Of a stretch of 64,000 nt of DNA, positions 34,758 through 42,680 are shown in pieces. The first letter of the stretch is position 1. Every line of letters begins with the position of its first letter. The position numbers and the translations under genes are program-made. The DNA lies in contig JABAQQ010000041.1 of NCBI GenBank assembly GCA_019187225.1, positions 1-64,000 on the forward strand. Reading direction: 5' to 3'. This DNA is from Saprospiraceae bacterium (lineage in GTDB: Bacteria; Bacteroidota; Bacteroidia; Chitinophagales; Saprospiraceae). Under the pieces are notes generated by a model. It searched no databases, was not told the origin of the DNA, and worked only from the letters and a program-made list of their open reading frames with translations.

Positions 34758-34765
34758 TACCTTTG
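34758..34765 (+). promoter_or_regulatory. TAnnTTTG -7 box for uppS
   Basis: TACCTTTG lies 51 bases upstream of the uppS start. It sits in the loop of an inverted pair of degenerate GTTTGATG-type repeats (about 34660-34715 and 34775-34805) in the divergent promoter region. Confidence 0.5.
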
Positions 34766-34816
34766 TCAGCCCTGAAACAAGCATCAAACCATCCAAACCA
34801 GAAACCCTCCCGCATC

Positions 34817-35560
34817 ATGTCCGACCTTAAGCCGCTGATCATACCCGACAAAGTGCCCCGCCACATCGCCATCATCATGGACGGCAACGGCCGCTGGGCC
34901 AAACAAAAAGGCATGCCGCGCGTGCTCGGTCACCGCAGCGGTGTCAAAAGTGTGCGCGAAGTGACCGAAGCCGCCGCCGAGATCGGCGTACAATACCTGA
35001 CACTTTACGCTTTCAGTACCGAAAACTGGAGCCGCCCGCCCGCCGAAGTCACAGCGCTGATGAGTTTGTTGGTGGAAACCATCAAGGGCGAGATCCGCGA
35101 CCTGAACAAAAACGGCGTCCGCCTCACAGCCATCGGCGACATCGAGGCATTGCCGAAAGCCAGCTACAAGGCTTTGCTGGATGGCATCGAAAAAACGAAA
35201 GACAACAAACGGATCACGCTCGTGCTCGCGCTCAATTATTCGGCCAAATGGGAGATCCTGCGCGCTACCCGCCTGCTCGCCGAACAAGCCAAAAACGGCC
35301 TCCTCCAACCCGCCGATATCAACGAAGGCATGTTTGAGAATGCCCTGAGCACCCGCGGCATCCCCGACCCGGAACTGCTCATCCGCACCAGCGGCGAGAC
35401 GCGCATCTCCAATTTCCTGCTCTGGCAAATCGCCTATGCCGAATTGTATTTCACACCCGTGTTCTGGCCGGATTTCGGACGAAGAGAATTGCACGAAGCC
35501 ATTTTAAGTTATCAAAGAAGGGAAAGGAGGTTTGGGATGATCAGCGAGCAGATATTGTGA
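34817..35560 (+). CDS. uppS: Isoprenyl transferase (undecaprenyl diphosphate synthase)
   Basis: The product is 247 aa from MSDLKPLIIPDKVP (34817); residues upstream in the frame come from repeat DNA. It makes the C55 lipid carrier for peptidoglycan and O-antigen by adding isopentenyl units in cis. The diphosphate-binding motif IAIIMDGNGRWAKQKG, FSTENWSRP, and the C-terminal block DPELLIRTSGETRISNF with LYFTPVFWPDF are all intact. In many Bacteroidota it is followed by bamA genes; here instead it ends inside a tandem repeat array and an S23-type gene, suggesting a later insertion. Confidence 0.95.
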   Translation: MSDLKPLIIPDKVPRHIAIIMDGNGRWAKQKGMPRVLGHRSGVKSVREVTEAAAEIGVQYLTLYAFSTENWSRPPAEVTALMSLLVETIKGEIRDLNKNGVRLTAIGDIEALPKASYKALLDGIEKTKDNKRITLVLALNYSAKWEILRATRLLAEQAKNGLLQPADINEGMFENALSTRGIPDPELLIRTSGETRISNFLLWQIAYAELYFTPVFWPDFGRRELHEAILSYQRRERRFGMISEQIL

Positions 35561-35703
35561 TATTGGGATATTGTGATATTGGGATATTGTGATATTGTGA
35601 TATTGTGATATTGGGATATTGTGATATTGGGATATTGTGATATTGGGATATTGGGATATTGGGATATTGGGATATTGGGATATTGGGATATTGGGATATT
35701 TTT
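35551..35703. repeat. Tandem array of the 9-bp unit GATATTGKG
   Basis: About 17 units of GATATTGGG or GATATTGTG run head to tail, overlapping the last codons of uppS. Together with the complementary array at 36118-36238 it encloses the four-helix-bundle gene. Any RNA spanning both arrays would fold into a stem of more than 100 base pairs. Confidence 0.9.
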
Positions 35704-35730
35704 TTGTAATCAATTCACCTTCAATTTTAT

Positions 35731-36117
35731 ATGATTATGCAAGAATATATTGCTTTGGACGACCTCGAAATTTATCAATTAGCCATGGAAATTGGTGATA
35801 TTTTATGGGATAAAGTGGAAGGCTGGAAATGGTTTGCCCAGAAAACAATAGGAGATCAAATGGTCAGATCAGGCGATTCAATTGCTGCAAACATTGCTGA
35901 GGGATACGGACGTTTCTTTTTCAAAGAGCGCAAACAATTTTGTTATTACGGCCGCGGCTCCCTTTTGGAAACTAAAACCTGGATAGTTAAGGCTTATCGG
36001 CGAAAATTAATAACTGAACAGGAATATAACCTCGTTATAGAGAAATTACAGAACCTGCATTACAAAATCAACATTTATATAAAAAAACTTAAACAAGAGC
36101 ACCCCAAAGAGGAATAA
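35731..36117 (+). CDS. Four-helix-bundle protein (S23 / rRNA intervening-sequence protein family)
   Basis: The product is 128 aa, the usual size of this family (TIGR02436-like). Characteristic features are an early DLEIYQLAMEIGDILW, the block IGDQMVRSGDSIAANIAEGY (residues 44-63) and GSLLETKTWIVKAYRRKLIT. The protein is distantly related in fold to the DGR accessory protein Avd. Family members were first found inside excised intervening sequences of 23S rRNA; their function is unknown. The gene is AT-rich compared with uppS and lies between two inverted repeat arrays, an arrangement like an rRNA intervening sequence. This hints at a mobile or transposed unit. Confidence 0.9.
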   Translation: MIMQEYIALDDLEIYQLAMEIGDILWDKVEGWKWFAQKTIGDQMVRSGDSIAANIAEGYGRFFFKERKQFCYYGRGSLLETKTWIVKAYRRKLITEQEYNLVIEKLQNLHYKINIYIKKLKQEHPKEE

Positions 36118-36238
36118 TATCCCAATATCTCAATATCCCAATATCCCAATATCCCAATATCTCAATATCTCAATATCCCAATATCCCAATATCCCAATAT
36201 CCCAATATCCCAATATCCCAATATCTTAATATCCCAGT
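36118..36238. repeat. Tandem array of the 9-bp unit CCAATATCY, inverted relative to 35551-35703
   Basis: About 13 units of CAATATCCC or CAATATCTC start one base after the stop codon of the four-helix-bundle gene and run to the stop codon of the beta-propeller gene at 36240. It is the reverse complement of the array before the gene. Confidence 0.9.
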
Positions 36239-36239
36239 A

Positions 36240-37130
36240 TCAGTTTACGACCACCGCCACCTTCCCATCCCTGCCCGCTGCCAGCCGCGTGATATTTTTT
36301 ACCCCGTATTTCGAGAGGTCGGCGATCTCCTTCCAGTCGTTGTTCCGGCCGGGCTTGAATTGATACAGTTTCGATTTGCTGCCGCTGAGGAAGGTTCCGT
36401 CGGGCATCACAGCGAAATCCTCACTGCCGGGCGGCATGATGACCGCAATTTCGGGGATCGGCTTTTTCGGGTCGAATGTTTTCAGGAACCAGGTTTTATC
36501 GGTCGTTTTAGTCACAAAAGCGAGGCGACCGTCGGGCAAGGCCTGGAGGCAGCGACCGACGTTGGATGCGACACGCTGGAGTTTCTGGCTCCTCGTTCCC
36601 ACCGTGTACAGTGTATGTGGCGCGCCGTCGTCGCCGACGATAAAGAGGGCGGCCAGCGTGTCGTGCAGCCAGCAGTGGTAGCCCACATTGAGGATGTTGG
36701 TAAATTCCGGACGACCGTTGTCCGAGCGGTCGAGCGGGAACGACCACAGGCGCTGGTTACCGTCCTCCTCGACGCGCACGGCGGAGAAGCGCCGGCCCCC
36801 GGGCATGAGCGTGGGCGAATATTCGGCCGTAGCGGGCGTCGCCGTCACGCGGGTCTGTGTTTTCAGCAGCAGGTCGAGGGCGTAGATGTCCGTCTGCGTC
36901 GTATCGCCGGGCGTTTGCACGGTGAGGTACAATTCGTTGCCGGAGAAAAACGCCGGCTGGTTGTTGTAGCCCCTGGGATTAAAAGCCGTGAGAAAACGCG
37001 GCGCGAAAGGCTGCCAGGTACTGTCCGCCGTTTTTTGCATCGAAAACAGGAGCAGGTCGCTGTGGTCGAGGCGCTGGGCAATGATGGGGGAAACGACGAA
37101 CAGGGAGAGCAGGGAGAGAACGTTTCGCAT
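36240..37130 (-). CDS. Exported beta-propeller (TolB/WD40-like) protein
   Basis: The product is 296 aa from MRNVLSLLSLFVVSPIIA (37130), a signal peptide ending near IIAQ. The rest is built from propeller-like repeats with pairs such as YNNQPAFFSGNELYLTVQTP, TAEYSPTLMPGGRRFSAVRV, RCLQALPDGRLAFVT and EDFAVMPDGTFLSGSKSKLY. These resemble the PD40 and TolB-like families found in periplasmic scaffold or sensor proteins. No enzyme motif is seen. Its 3' end lies at the edge of a repeat array. It is divergent from DGR target 1, with 176 bases between the starts. Confidence 0.65.
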   Translation of the reverse strand: MRNVLSLLSLFVVSPIIAQRLDHSDLLLFSMQKTADSTWQPFAPRFLTAFNPRGYNNQPAFFSGNELYLTVQTPGDTTQTDIYALDLLLKTQTRVTATPATAEYSPTLMPGGRRFSAVRVEEDGNQRLWSFPLDRSDNGRPEFTNILNVGYHCWLHDTLAALFIVGDDGAPHTLYTVGTRSQKLQRVASNVGRCLQALPDGRLAFVTKTTDKTWFLKTFDPKKPIPEIAVIMPPGSEDFAVMPDGTFLSGSKSKLYQFKPGRNNDWKEIADLSKYGVKNITRLAAGRDGKVAVVVN

Positions 37131-37147
37131 ACGTTTGATTTTGAGTG

Positions 37148-37155
37148 CAAACTTA
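37148..37155 (-). promoter_or_regulatory. TAnnTTTG -7 box for the beta-propeller gene
   Basis: TAAGTTTG on the minus strand lies 17 bases upstream of the ATG at 37130 and fits the -7 consensus. Confidence 0.5.
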
Positions 37156-37306
37156 GGGGAAACGCGGGAGAGTGGGGATGTGGTGTGGAAGCGAAGATTT
37201 TCAATTCGCAAACTATTGCGGCGCTGCCGGAGGCGCAACATTTGAATTAATATTTGGAATTTTACTACTTTTCCGCCCCTGATCCTACTCCTTTTTGAAA
37301 AACGCC

Positions 37307-40300
37307 ATGCCCGAATCGCGCCAAACGATAAGAATCTTCATCGCCTCCTCAAGCGACGTCGCCACCGAGCGCGAAAAAATGGTGGTGCTCCTGTCGGACA
37401 TCAACAAACATTTTCCGCACCTCTACCTCGAACCGGTCAAATGGGAAACCGACTTCGAATCGGGCTCCTACGGCGAGCGTGTTCAGGACAAAATCAACCC
37501 CCTGCTCGACACGTCCGACATCGTTATTTTTCTCTTTTTCTCCAGGGCAGGGATTTTTACCCTCGAAGAATTTGAACGCGCCCGGAAGCAGTGCAAAAAG
37601 GCTTTTTACTATTTTAAGCCGGGTTTTTCCTCATTCGATGAGGACAAATTGAAGCAGTTCAACCAGGTTGTGCAACTCCGGGCTGCGCTTGAAAAGGAGA
37701 ACAAAGGTTTATACGAGGACTTTTCCACCATCGCCGAACTGGAAAACCACCTGCGCAAAGACCTGGGGTTCTACTTAGCCGACAAATATCCCAAACCAGC
37801 CGGTTTGCCCGCGGCACCGCCGCTTCCCGAACCCGAACCGCTGGCCGAGTGGCCCCTGCCCGATGACATCGGCTATCCCGAACACCCGTTCATCGGTTTC
37901 GAGCGCTTCCGCGAACAGGACGCCCACATTTTTTTCGGGCGCAACAACGAGATAAAAGAGATTCTCGAATTACTTGAAAACCAGCCAAATAAAATTCTTT
38001 TGCTTTACGGCCAGTCTGGCGCGGGCAAATCTTCCCTGCTGGAAGCCGGCCTGCTGCCCCGGCTCCGGCACCGCGGCTGGGCAGTCGAGATGCGCCGCCG
38101 CGATCCCGGCAAAGGCCTCATCCACGACCTGAATACCGGCAGACAAATCCTGCGCAGCAAGCCGGCCGGCCCCAAATTGCTCCTGCTCGACCAGGCAGAG
38201 GAAATGATCACAAACCCCAATCCCGATATTTCCAACGAAATGAACACCTGGGGCGACGCTCTCGCCGGTGCCTGGCGCGAAGGTTTCGGCTCGACACTCC
38301 TGCTCAGTTTTCGCAAGGAATACGTCGGTGAATTCCTCGACCTGCTTCAGAAGCGCCGGGATTTGCCCTGCGAGCCCATTTTCCTGCACCCGCTCACCCA
38401 CCAGGGCGTGCGATACGCTGTTGCGGGGGATAAAGGCCGCCAGGCACAATACGACCTGGCGATTCCTTCCTCCCTGCCGGCTTTAATGGCCAACGACCTC
38501 AGCCCTGTCACAGACAGCCGAAATCTGTCCGAACCGGGTCAAAGTGCTCCCCACACGGCGCCGCTGCTCCAAATTACGCTGCGCAAGATGTGGGACCAGG
38601 CCTGTGCCGGACAAAAAAAGCCCCGAATCTCCTTCGACGACAAACTGTACCGCCGGGTGCAACGCAGCAATCTCGATGAAATGCTCAGCCAGCAACTCAT
38701 CGAACTGGAGCACTATTTTTCACCCGATGAACACGACCCCGAACCGTCCATCGGGCGCAAACCACTGCCCGAATTACACCGGGCGATCCGCAATGGCCTG
38801 GCGCTCGATGTGCTGCGGCAATTCGTCACCGCCGAACTGACCGCTACCGGTCGCTCCCTCGAATTTCTCGAAAAGGAATGCTATTCGCACGTGCCGCATT
38901 TCCGCGACCTGATAACGGCGCTCAAATCCCTGTTTCTCCTGACCGAAGAGCCCGGCGCCGTGAACCATAACACCCGCCTGGCGCACGACGCGCTGGCGCC
39001 TTTGGTGCACCAGCGTTGCAGCGCCTCCCAATTGCCTGCGCAATTAGCCTGGAGCCTCGTGGAACTCAAAAACCGCCATGCGGCGGACGCCGAAGAAGCC
39101 GATTTTTCAGATGCCGATGTGCGCACCGTAGAAGCCGGCGAACCCTACATGCAATGCATCCCCGAAGCGGTGAAAAACCGCCTGAACGCCAGCAAAGCGG
39201 CGCTGGAACGCCAGCGTGCCGAATTACGCGACAAAACCGCCCTCATTTTCGATACGCTCGCCGGCGATGCCCTTGCCAATATCGCCGCCGTGGAACACGT
39301 GCAGGCGCTGGAAAAATTCAAAGCCGCCATGGCCGTGGATGTGCCGGCTGAGATCCGGCAGGAAAAACTGGAGCCCGCCCTCCTGGAACTCGCATTTTTC
39401 CTCTCCGCTACCGGGCAACATGAGGAACAGACATTGGAATGCCTGCAACTATTGCCTGAATTCCCCCGGCCGGAAACCGCAGCCAAAGCGCTGGAACATG
39501 CCCTGAAACACCGGAAGACCGGTCGAAAACAATTACACGACCTGGTCCAAACGCTTGCCCCGGATGGCGCCTTCCGCGAACTCCGCGACAGGTATTACCC
39601 TGCAATGCTGCCCGTGAAAAGCGGCTCGTTCCGGATGGGCAGCACCGACGGTTACAAGGACGAACAACCGCCGCATAAAATCTCCCTGAAAGACTATTTG
39701 ATGGGCGCCACACCCGTTACTTTTTACCAGTTTGGCCTTTATTGCGCCGCCACAGGCCGCAGCATCGCCGCTTCCGCGCCTCCCTGGGGCAAAACGGGCA
39801 CACACCCGGTCGTGCTGGTGATGTGGTATGATGCGGTGGAGTATTTCAACTGGCTGAGCGAACAATTCGGCTTTACCCCGGCCTGTAAAGTTGATAAAAC
39901 GCAAAAAGACCCCAACAACAGTTCGAGCGATATTTTCAAATGGCTTGTCGAGCCCGTCGCGGGCGCCGACGGATTCCGGCTGCCTACCGAAGCCGAATGG
40001 GAGTTCGCCGCCCGCGGCGGCATACCGGGCACAAAAGACCCCTCTGCAATAACAAAATACGCCGGCAGCGACGACCTCGATGCCGTCGGCTGGTACTGGA
40101 AAAATTCGGGCGACAAACTGCTCGATGGCAAGTGGGACTACGAGCAGGTGTTGCGAAACAACGGTCGCACCCACCCCTGCGGATTGAAAAAGCCGAACCA
40201 ACTCGGTCTCTGCGACATGAGCGGGAATGTTTATGAGTGGTGTTGGGACTGGTACGGTGAAGAATATTATAAAAGCAGTCCTGAAAAAAATCCTGCCGGC

Positions 40301-40447
40301 CCTGATGCCGGCTCCAACCGCGTCCTTCGTGGCGGTGCGTGGGACGGCGACGCGGACTGCTGCCGCGTCGCCTTCCGTCACTTCGACGGGCCCGGCTTCC
40401 GCGTCAGCTTCGTTGGCTTCCGGCCTGCCAGGACAGTAAGTCTTTGA
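37307..40447 (+). CDS. DGR target 1: DUF4062-like domain, nSTAND1 NTPase and FGE-like variable sensor
   Basis: The product is 1046 aa from MPESRQTIRIFIASSSDV (37307). Residues 8-165 look like the DUF4062/TIR-related fold (FIASSSDVATEREKM, DTSDIVIFLFFSRAGIFT). The nSTAND1 domain begins at FIGFERFREQDAHIFFGRNN, with Walker A GQSGAGKS at 235-242 and Walker B KLLLLDQAEEMI. A helical region (about 560-765) follows. The last 280 residues are a formylglycine-generating-enzyme-like, C-type-lectin-fold domain (GSFRMGS, LPTEAEWEFAARGG, DMSGNVYEWCWDWYG). Residues 1001-1041 form the variable repeat VR1. I infer a cytoplasmic conflict protein whose sensor is diversified by the adjacent retroelement. It is convergent with the RT cassette. 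Confidence 0.9.
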   Translation: MPESRQTIRIFIASSSDVATEREKMVVLLSDINKHFPHLYLEPVKWETDFESGSYGERVQDKINPLLDTSDIVIFLFFSRAGIFTLEEFERARKQCKKAFYYFKPGFSSFDEDKLKQFNQVVQLRAALEKENKGLYEDFSTIAELENHLRKDLGFYLADKYPKPAGLPAAPPLPEPEPLAEWPLPDDIGYPEHPFIGFERFREQDAHIFFGRNNEIKEILELLENQPNKILLLYGQSGAGKSSLLEAGLLPRLRHRGWAVEMRRRDPGKGLIHDLNTGRQILRSKPAGPKLLLLDQAEEMITNPNPDISNEMNTWGDALAGAWREGFGSTLLLSFRKEYVGEFLDLLQKRRDLPCEPIFLHPLTHQGVRYAVAGDKGRQAQYDLAIPSSLPALMANDLSPVTDSRNLSEPGQSAPHTAPLLQITLRKMWDQACAGQKKPRISFDDKLYRRVQRSNLDEMLSQQLIELEHYFSPDEHDPEPSIGRKPLPELHRAIRNGLALDVLRQFVTAELTATGRSLEFLEKECYSHVPHFRDLITALKSLFLLTEEPGAVNHNTRLAHDALAPLVHQRCSASQLPAQLAWSLVELKNRHAADAEEADFSDADVRTVEAGEPYMQCIPEAVKNRLNASKAALERQRAELRDKTALIFDTLAGDALANIAAVEHVQALEKFKAAMAVDVPAEIRQEKLEPALLELAFFLSATGQHEEQTLECLQLLPEFPRPETAAKALEHALKHRKTGRKQLHDLVQTLAPDGAFRELRDRYYPAMLPVKSGSFRMGSTDGYKDEQPPHKISLKDYLMGATPVTFYQFGLYCAATGRSIAASAPPWGKTGTHPVVLVMWYDAVEYFNWLSEQFGFTPACKVDKTQKDPNNSSSDIFKWLVEPVAGADGFRLPTEAEWEFAARGGIPGTKDPSAITKYAGSDDLDAVGWYWKNSGDKLLDGKWDYEQVLRNNGRTHPCGLKKPNQLGLCDMSGNVYEWCWDWYGEEYYKSSPEKNPAGPDAGSNRVLRGGAWDGDADCCRVAFRHFDGPGFRVSFVGFRPARTVSL
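40308..40430 (+). other. DGR variable repeat 1 (VR1)
   Basis: This 123-bp segment aligns without gaps to the template repeat at 41182-41304. It differs at 19 positions, and at every one the template has A. Changed codons come from AAC or GAC, such as AAC to GAC, GGC, TGC, TTC, CAC, GTC and AGC. All 17 bases GTTGGCTTCCGGCCTGC at the 3' end are unchanged, as expected for the initiation-of-homing sequence. Confidence 0.96.
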
Positions 40448-40484
40448 CTTTTTTACCTTTTTACCTTTTTTAAACACAAAAAGA

Positions 40485-40518
40485 GCCTGCGGGCCGTGCG
40501 ACAGCATGGCCCGCAGGC
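40485..40518 (+). other. Hairpin downstream of VR1 with GACA tetraloop
   Basis: GCCTGCGGGCC-G-TGC pairs with GCA-T-GGCCCGCAGGC (one G-T) around the loop GACA. It starts 54 bases after VR1. A stem with a GRNA tetraloop just past the initiation-of-homing site is a known retrohoming determinant in the Bordetella phage DGR. The same core recurs after VR2 (43324-43349). Confidence 0.75.
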
Positions 40519-40588
40519 ATAATGTATATATACGTGGCGTCAGCCCGTATATATAATCGGAATCGCAGGAGCGATATATTGGAAAAAC
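40519..40588. repeat. Conserved flank shared by the two VR loci
   Basis: The TATATACG/CGTATATA stem enclosing TGGCGTCAGCC, followed by ATCGCAGGAGCGATATATT, recurs on the other strand at about 43256-43323 with a few changes. In the loop, GGCGTCAGCC becomes GGCGCCAGCC, which keeps the GGC/GCC pairing. The similarity continues toward the VRs (40431-40484 with 43350-43402), so each target carries more than 150 bp of shared 3' flank. Confidence 0.7.
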
Positions 40589-40678
40589 AGGTGTGTACTA
40601 AGAAAATGAGGGCGTATATATCCACCGTATATATCGGAAATGGCAAAAAAAATATAGGGAATCGGTGTCGCGTAGGTT

Positions 40679-41009
40679 CGGTAGCGCGGCGTTCATGCCG
40701 CGCTACCGATACATTAGTCACCCCGAATTTTGTAACAATATAAAAGCCCGGAAGAAATAGTAACTGTTCAGGAAGGGGCAGCGCCCCGAAATATTTGTAG
40801 CAAAATGAGAGATGATTTCGTGGAGGGGCAGTGCCCCGAAACATCTCCGGGGCGCTGCCCCTCCACGGATGATTTTGGGCGTAAAGGACTACAAATATCA
40901 CGGGGCGCTGCCCCTACCTGAATAGTTACAAAAACTAAACGTATCTGTTTTGTTACAAAATTCGGGGTGACTAATGTATCGGTAGCGCGGCATGAACGCC
41001 GCGCTACCG
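40679..41009. mobile_element. MITE-like nested palindrome with 59-bp perfect terminal inverted repeats
   Basis: The arms 40679-40737 and 40951-41009 are exact complements over 59 bases. Each begins with its own 12-bp hairpin (CGGTAGCGCGGC/GCCGCGCTACCG), followed by ACATTAGTCACCCCGAATTT. Inside lie more mirrored hairpins built on GGGGCAGCGCCCC and GGGGCGCTGCCCC. There is no coding capacity. It lies in the 870-base stretch without a gene between target 1 and the RT cassette. Its inner terminus AGTCACCCCGAATTTTG resembles that of the element at 57420-57630. Confidence 0.75.
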
Positions 41010-41181
41010 ATAAAAAAAAACCGCCGCCCGTCGTTCCGCTCCCGGCAAAGGGAGGTACCAGACGGACGGCGGCAGCCGACTATTTGTCCCGGTTTCACGC
41101 CGGGAGCAGGACCAACGGCGGGACAGCACTTTCACCCGTTTGTTTTCCCTAAAAAACAAACCACTCGAAGGAGCGCTGTAT

Positions 41182-41304
41182 TGGCAGGCCGGAAGCCAAC
41201 GTTGTTGTTGCGGTTGTCGGGCCCGTTGTTGTTACGGTTGGCGACGCGGCAGTTGTCCGCGTCGTTGTTCCACGCACCGCCACGAAGGACGCGGTTGGAG
41301 CCGG
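41182..41304 (-). other. DGR template repeat (TR)
   Basis: This 123-bp segment lies just downstream of the RT gene, on the same strand, and is the non-coding template copied with adenine mutagenesis. It contains 12 AAC and three GAC codons in the frame of the targets, and no AAA, AAG or TAA that could mutate into stops. The non-adenine positions match VR1 and VR2 exactly apart from one edge base in VR2. A frame is open through it, but its Asn runs show that it is template, not gene. A weak 9-bp hairpin (41138-41161) follows it. Confidence 0.96.
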
Positions 41305-41318
41305 TTGAGCCGTTGACC

Positions 41319-42332
41319 CTATTGTACGCCGGAAGTCCGTTCCGGCGTACTGAAGATTCTCTTCCGCAGCGCATGTGTGCCATACACGCTGAAATGCGCG
41401 TCGTAGCTGTTCAGGCTTTGTTCGTATTCTTCAAAAGGCAGATCGCCGTTTTCCCAAAGTTGCGTTTTCATGGCCAGTTTCCGCGAAGCGCGGCGGGCAT
41501 TGTCGGGGTGCAGGCGGATGAGCGCCGGAAAAACGCGCGTGCCGAGAAAATGCAGGCCGTTCGAGGCGTTGTTAATAAAGGTGGCGGTGGGTTTCAGGCG
41601 CAGATTCAGGTGTTTGCCAAGCCAATCTTCAGCAGCCGCTCGAAGGAATTTCAGCGGCGCTTTTTCCATCTGAAAAAACACGAAGTCGTCCATGTAACGG
41701 ATGTAGTGTCGAAGCCGCAATTCCTCTTTTACCCAATGGTCGAAGCCATTCAGGTACACATTGGCAAAAAACTGGCTGGTCAGGTTGCCGATGGGAAGTC
41801 CCCGACCAGTTGTGCCGCCGTTGGCCAGAATGCGGGCAATCAAATCCAAAAGCCGGCGGTCTTTGATTTTCCGCGCAACCTGATCGAGTAAAATGTCGTG
41901 GACGATAGAGTCGAAGTATTGTTCGATGTCGGCTTTCAGGAACCACCCGTTTTGCCGCAGGTATCGCTGCGCCTGAAAAACGGCGAGGTGTGAACCTTTC
42001 CCCTTGCGCGTGGCGTAAGAGTCGTAGATAAAACAGCGCTCGAAAACCGGCTCCAGCACACCCACCACGGCGTGGTGCACCACCCGGTCGCGGAAGTCCG
42101 CGACGGCGATGGTGCGGCGTTTGGGGTCGCGCACCTCGAAATAGCGATAGGGACGCGGCTGGTAGGAACCACTGCGCAGTTCTTCCTGCAACTGGATCAG
42201 TTCCGTTTCCATCAGGAAAGAAAAAGCGCACAGGCGCGCCGTTTTCCGGGTGCCGCTGCGGGCTTTGAAGTACGATGCCAGCAGGTGCGGAAAAGAAACC
42301 GCCGTATCGAACAGGTTGCCGCTGCGTTTCAT
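41319..42332 (-). CDS. DGR reverse transcriptase
   Basis: The product is 337 aa from [20 protein letters not shown] (42332). The catalytic palm is shown by [13 protein letters not shown] (Asp135) and RYMDDFVFF (YMDD at 213-216). Motif 4 reads LPIGNLTSQ (residues 179-187); the IGxxxSQ form replaces the QGxxxSP of group II intron and retron enzymes and is typical of DGR RTs. It would copy TR RNA into cDNA with adenine-specific errors that replace VR sequence. The start overlaps the Avd stop (ATGA). The last ten codons lie in a palindromic repeat (41324-41350), so the C-terminus may have been altered by its insertion. Confidence 0.96.
   Translation of the reverse strand: MKRSGNLFDTAVSFPHLLASYFKARSGTRKTARLCAFSFLMETELIQLQEELRSGSYQPRPYRYFEVRDPKRRTIAVADFRDRVVHHAVVGVLEPVFERCFIYDSYATRKGKGSHLAVFQAQRYLRQNGWFLKADIEQYFDSIVHDILLDQVARKIKDRRLLDLIARILANGGTTGRGLPIGNLTSQFFANVYLNGFDHWVKEELRLRHYIRYMDDFVFFQMEKAPLKFLRAAAEDWLGKHLNLRLKPTATFINNASNGLHFLGTRVFPALIRLHPDNARRASRKLAMKTQLWENGDLPFEEYEQSLNSYDAHFSVYGTHALRKRIFSTPERTSGVQ
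41324..41350. repeat. Palindromic repeat CGCCGGAA-GTCCG-TTCCGGCG within the RT 3' end
   Basis: Eleven-base arms (GTACGCCGGAA, 41324-41334, and TTCCGGCGTAC, 41340-41350) surround the loop GTCCG. The repeat supplies the last codons of the RT gene. Two further copies in inverted tandem lie at 46425-46477, beyond the start of DGR target 2. Confidence 0.8.
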
Positions 42333-42673
42333 GATGCCGAAGTTTTCAGCCAGCCGCCCACCATCTTGCCGCATTGGTTGATGGCGTTGCTGACAAATTC
42401 GTACTGGGTCAGGCTGAGGTAGCGCCGGTCTTTGGCTAAGCGAAAGAAGATGCGCAACTGCTCCAGCAGCAGGTTGACCCGGCGCAGCAGGTCGGCGCGG
42501 TCTTTCCGGTAGATGGCCTCGGTGAGCAGCGCCGTCACGTCCAGCGCCAGGTTGGCGATGCGGCCGCTCAGCGTAAAACGCGTGTGTTTGGGCATACGGT
42601 CACAGGTTTGCAGTATCCAGTCGCAGGTCTGGTACCACTGATCGAAGAGGGGATATTCTTGTGCGGCAGGCAT
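42329..42673 (-). CDS. avd: DGR accessory variability determinant (Avd)
   Basis: The product is 114 aa from MPAAQEYPLFDQWYQTCDW (42673), seven bases after the HRDC gene. It is all helical and basic, with LFDQWYQTCDWILQTCDRMP, FTLSGRIANLALDVTALLTE and RRYLSLTQYEFVSNAINQCG, matching the four-helix-bundle Avd family. Avd forms a pentameric barrel that binds the RT and nucleic acid and is needed for mutagenic retrohoming. The stop codon overlaps the RT start (ATGA). It resembles in fold the S23-type protein encoded at 35731, though that gene is not part of this cassette. Confidence 0.9.
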   Translation of the reverse strand: MPAAQEYPLFDQWYQTCDWILQTCDRMPKHTRFTLSGRIANLALDVTALLTEAIYRKDRADLLRRVNLLLEQLRIFFRLAKDRRYLSLTQYEFVSNAINQCGKMVGGWLKTSAS

Positions 42674-42680
42674 GGTTGTA

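Noticed and set aside
35504-35713. Open frames made of IPISQYPN repeats, also at 47815-48597.
   Set aside because: The 9-bp DNA unit is a multiple of three, so arrays stay open in several frames on both strands; they are repeat translations, not genes.
35731-36117. The S23-type four-helix-bundle gene as a second Avd of the DGR.
   Set aside because: It matches the S23/IVP family better, lies over 5 kb from the RT, and is separated by other genes and repeats.
35551-36238. The repeat arrays considered as a CRISPR.
   Set aside because: Units are 9 bp and abut each other without spacers, and no cas genes are present.
39600-40447. The C-terminal domain of the targets as an active formylglycine-generating enzyme or kinase-associated FGE.
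   Set aside because: The variable residues and the fused STAND architecture point to a binding role for the C-type-lectin-like fold; catalytic activity cannot be shown.
41132-41383. An open frame on the minus strand running through the template repeat, with Asn-rich sequence.
   Set aside because: It is the DGR template in the frame of the targets. The Asn runs are the AAC codons expected of a TR, and the upstream part comes from the RT end and palindrome.
41319-42332. Retron or group II intron reverse transcriptase.
   Set aside because: The IGNLTSQ motif, the Avd neighbour and the adenine-specific TR/VR pair identify a DGR; no intron maturase domain or msr-msd RNA is apparent.
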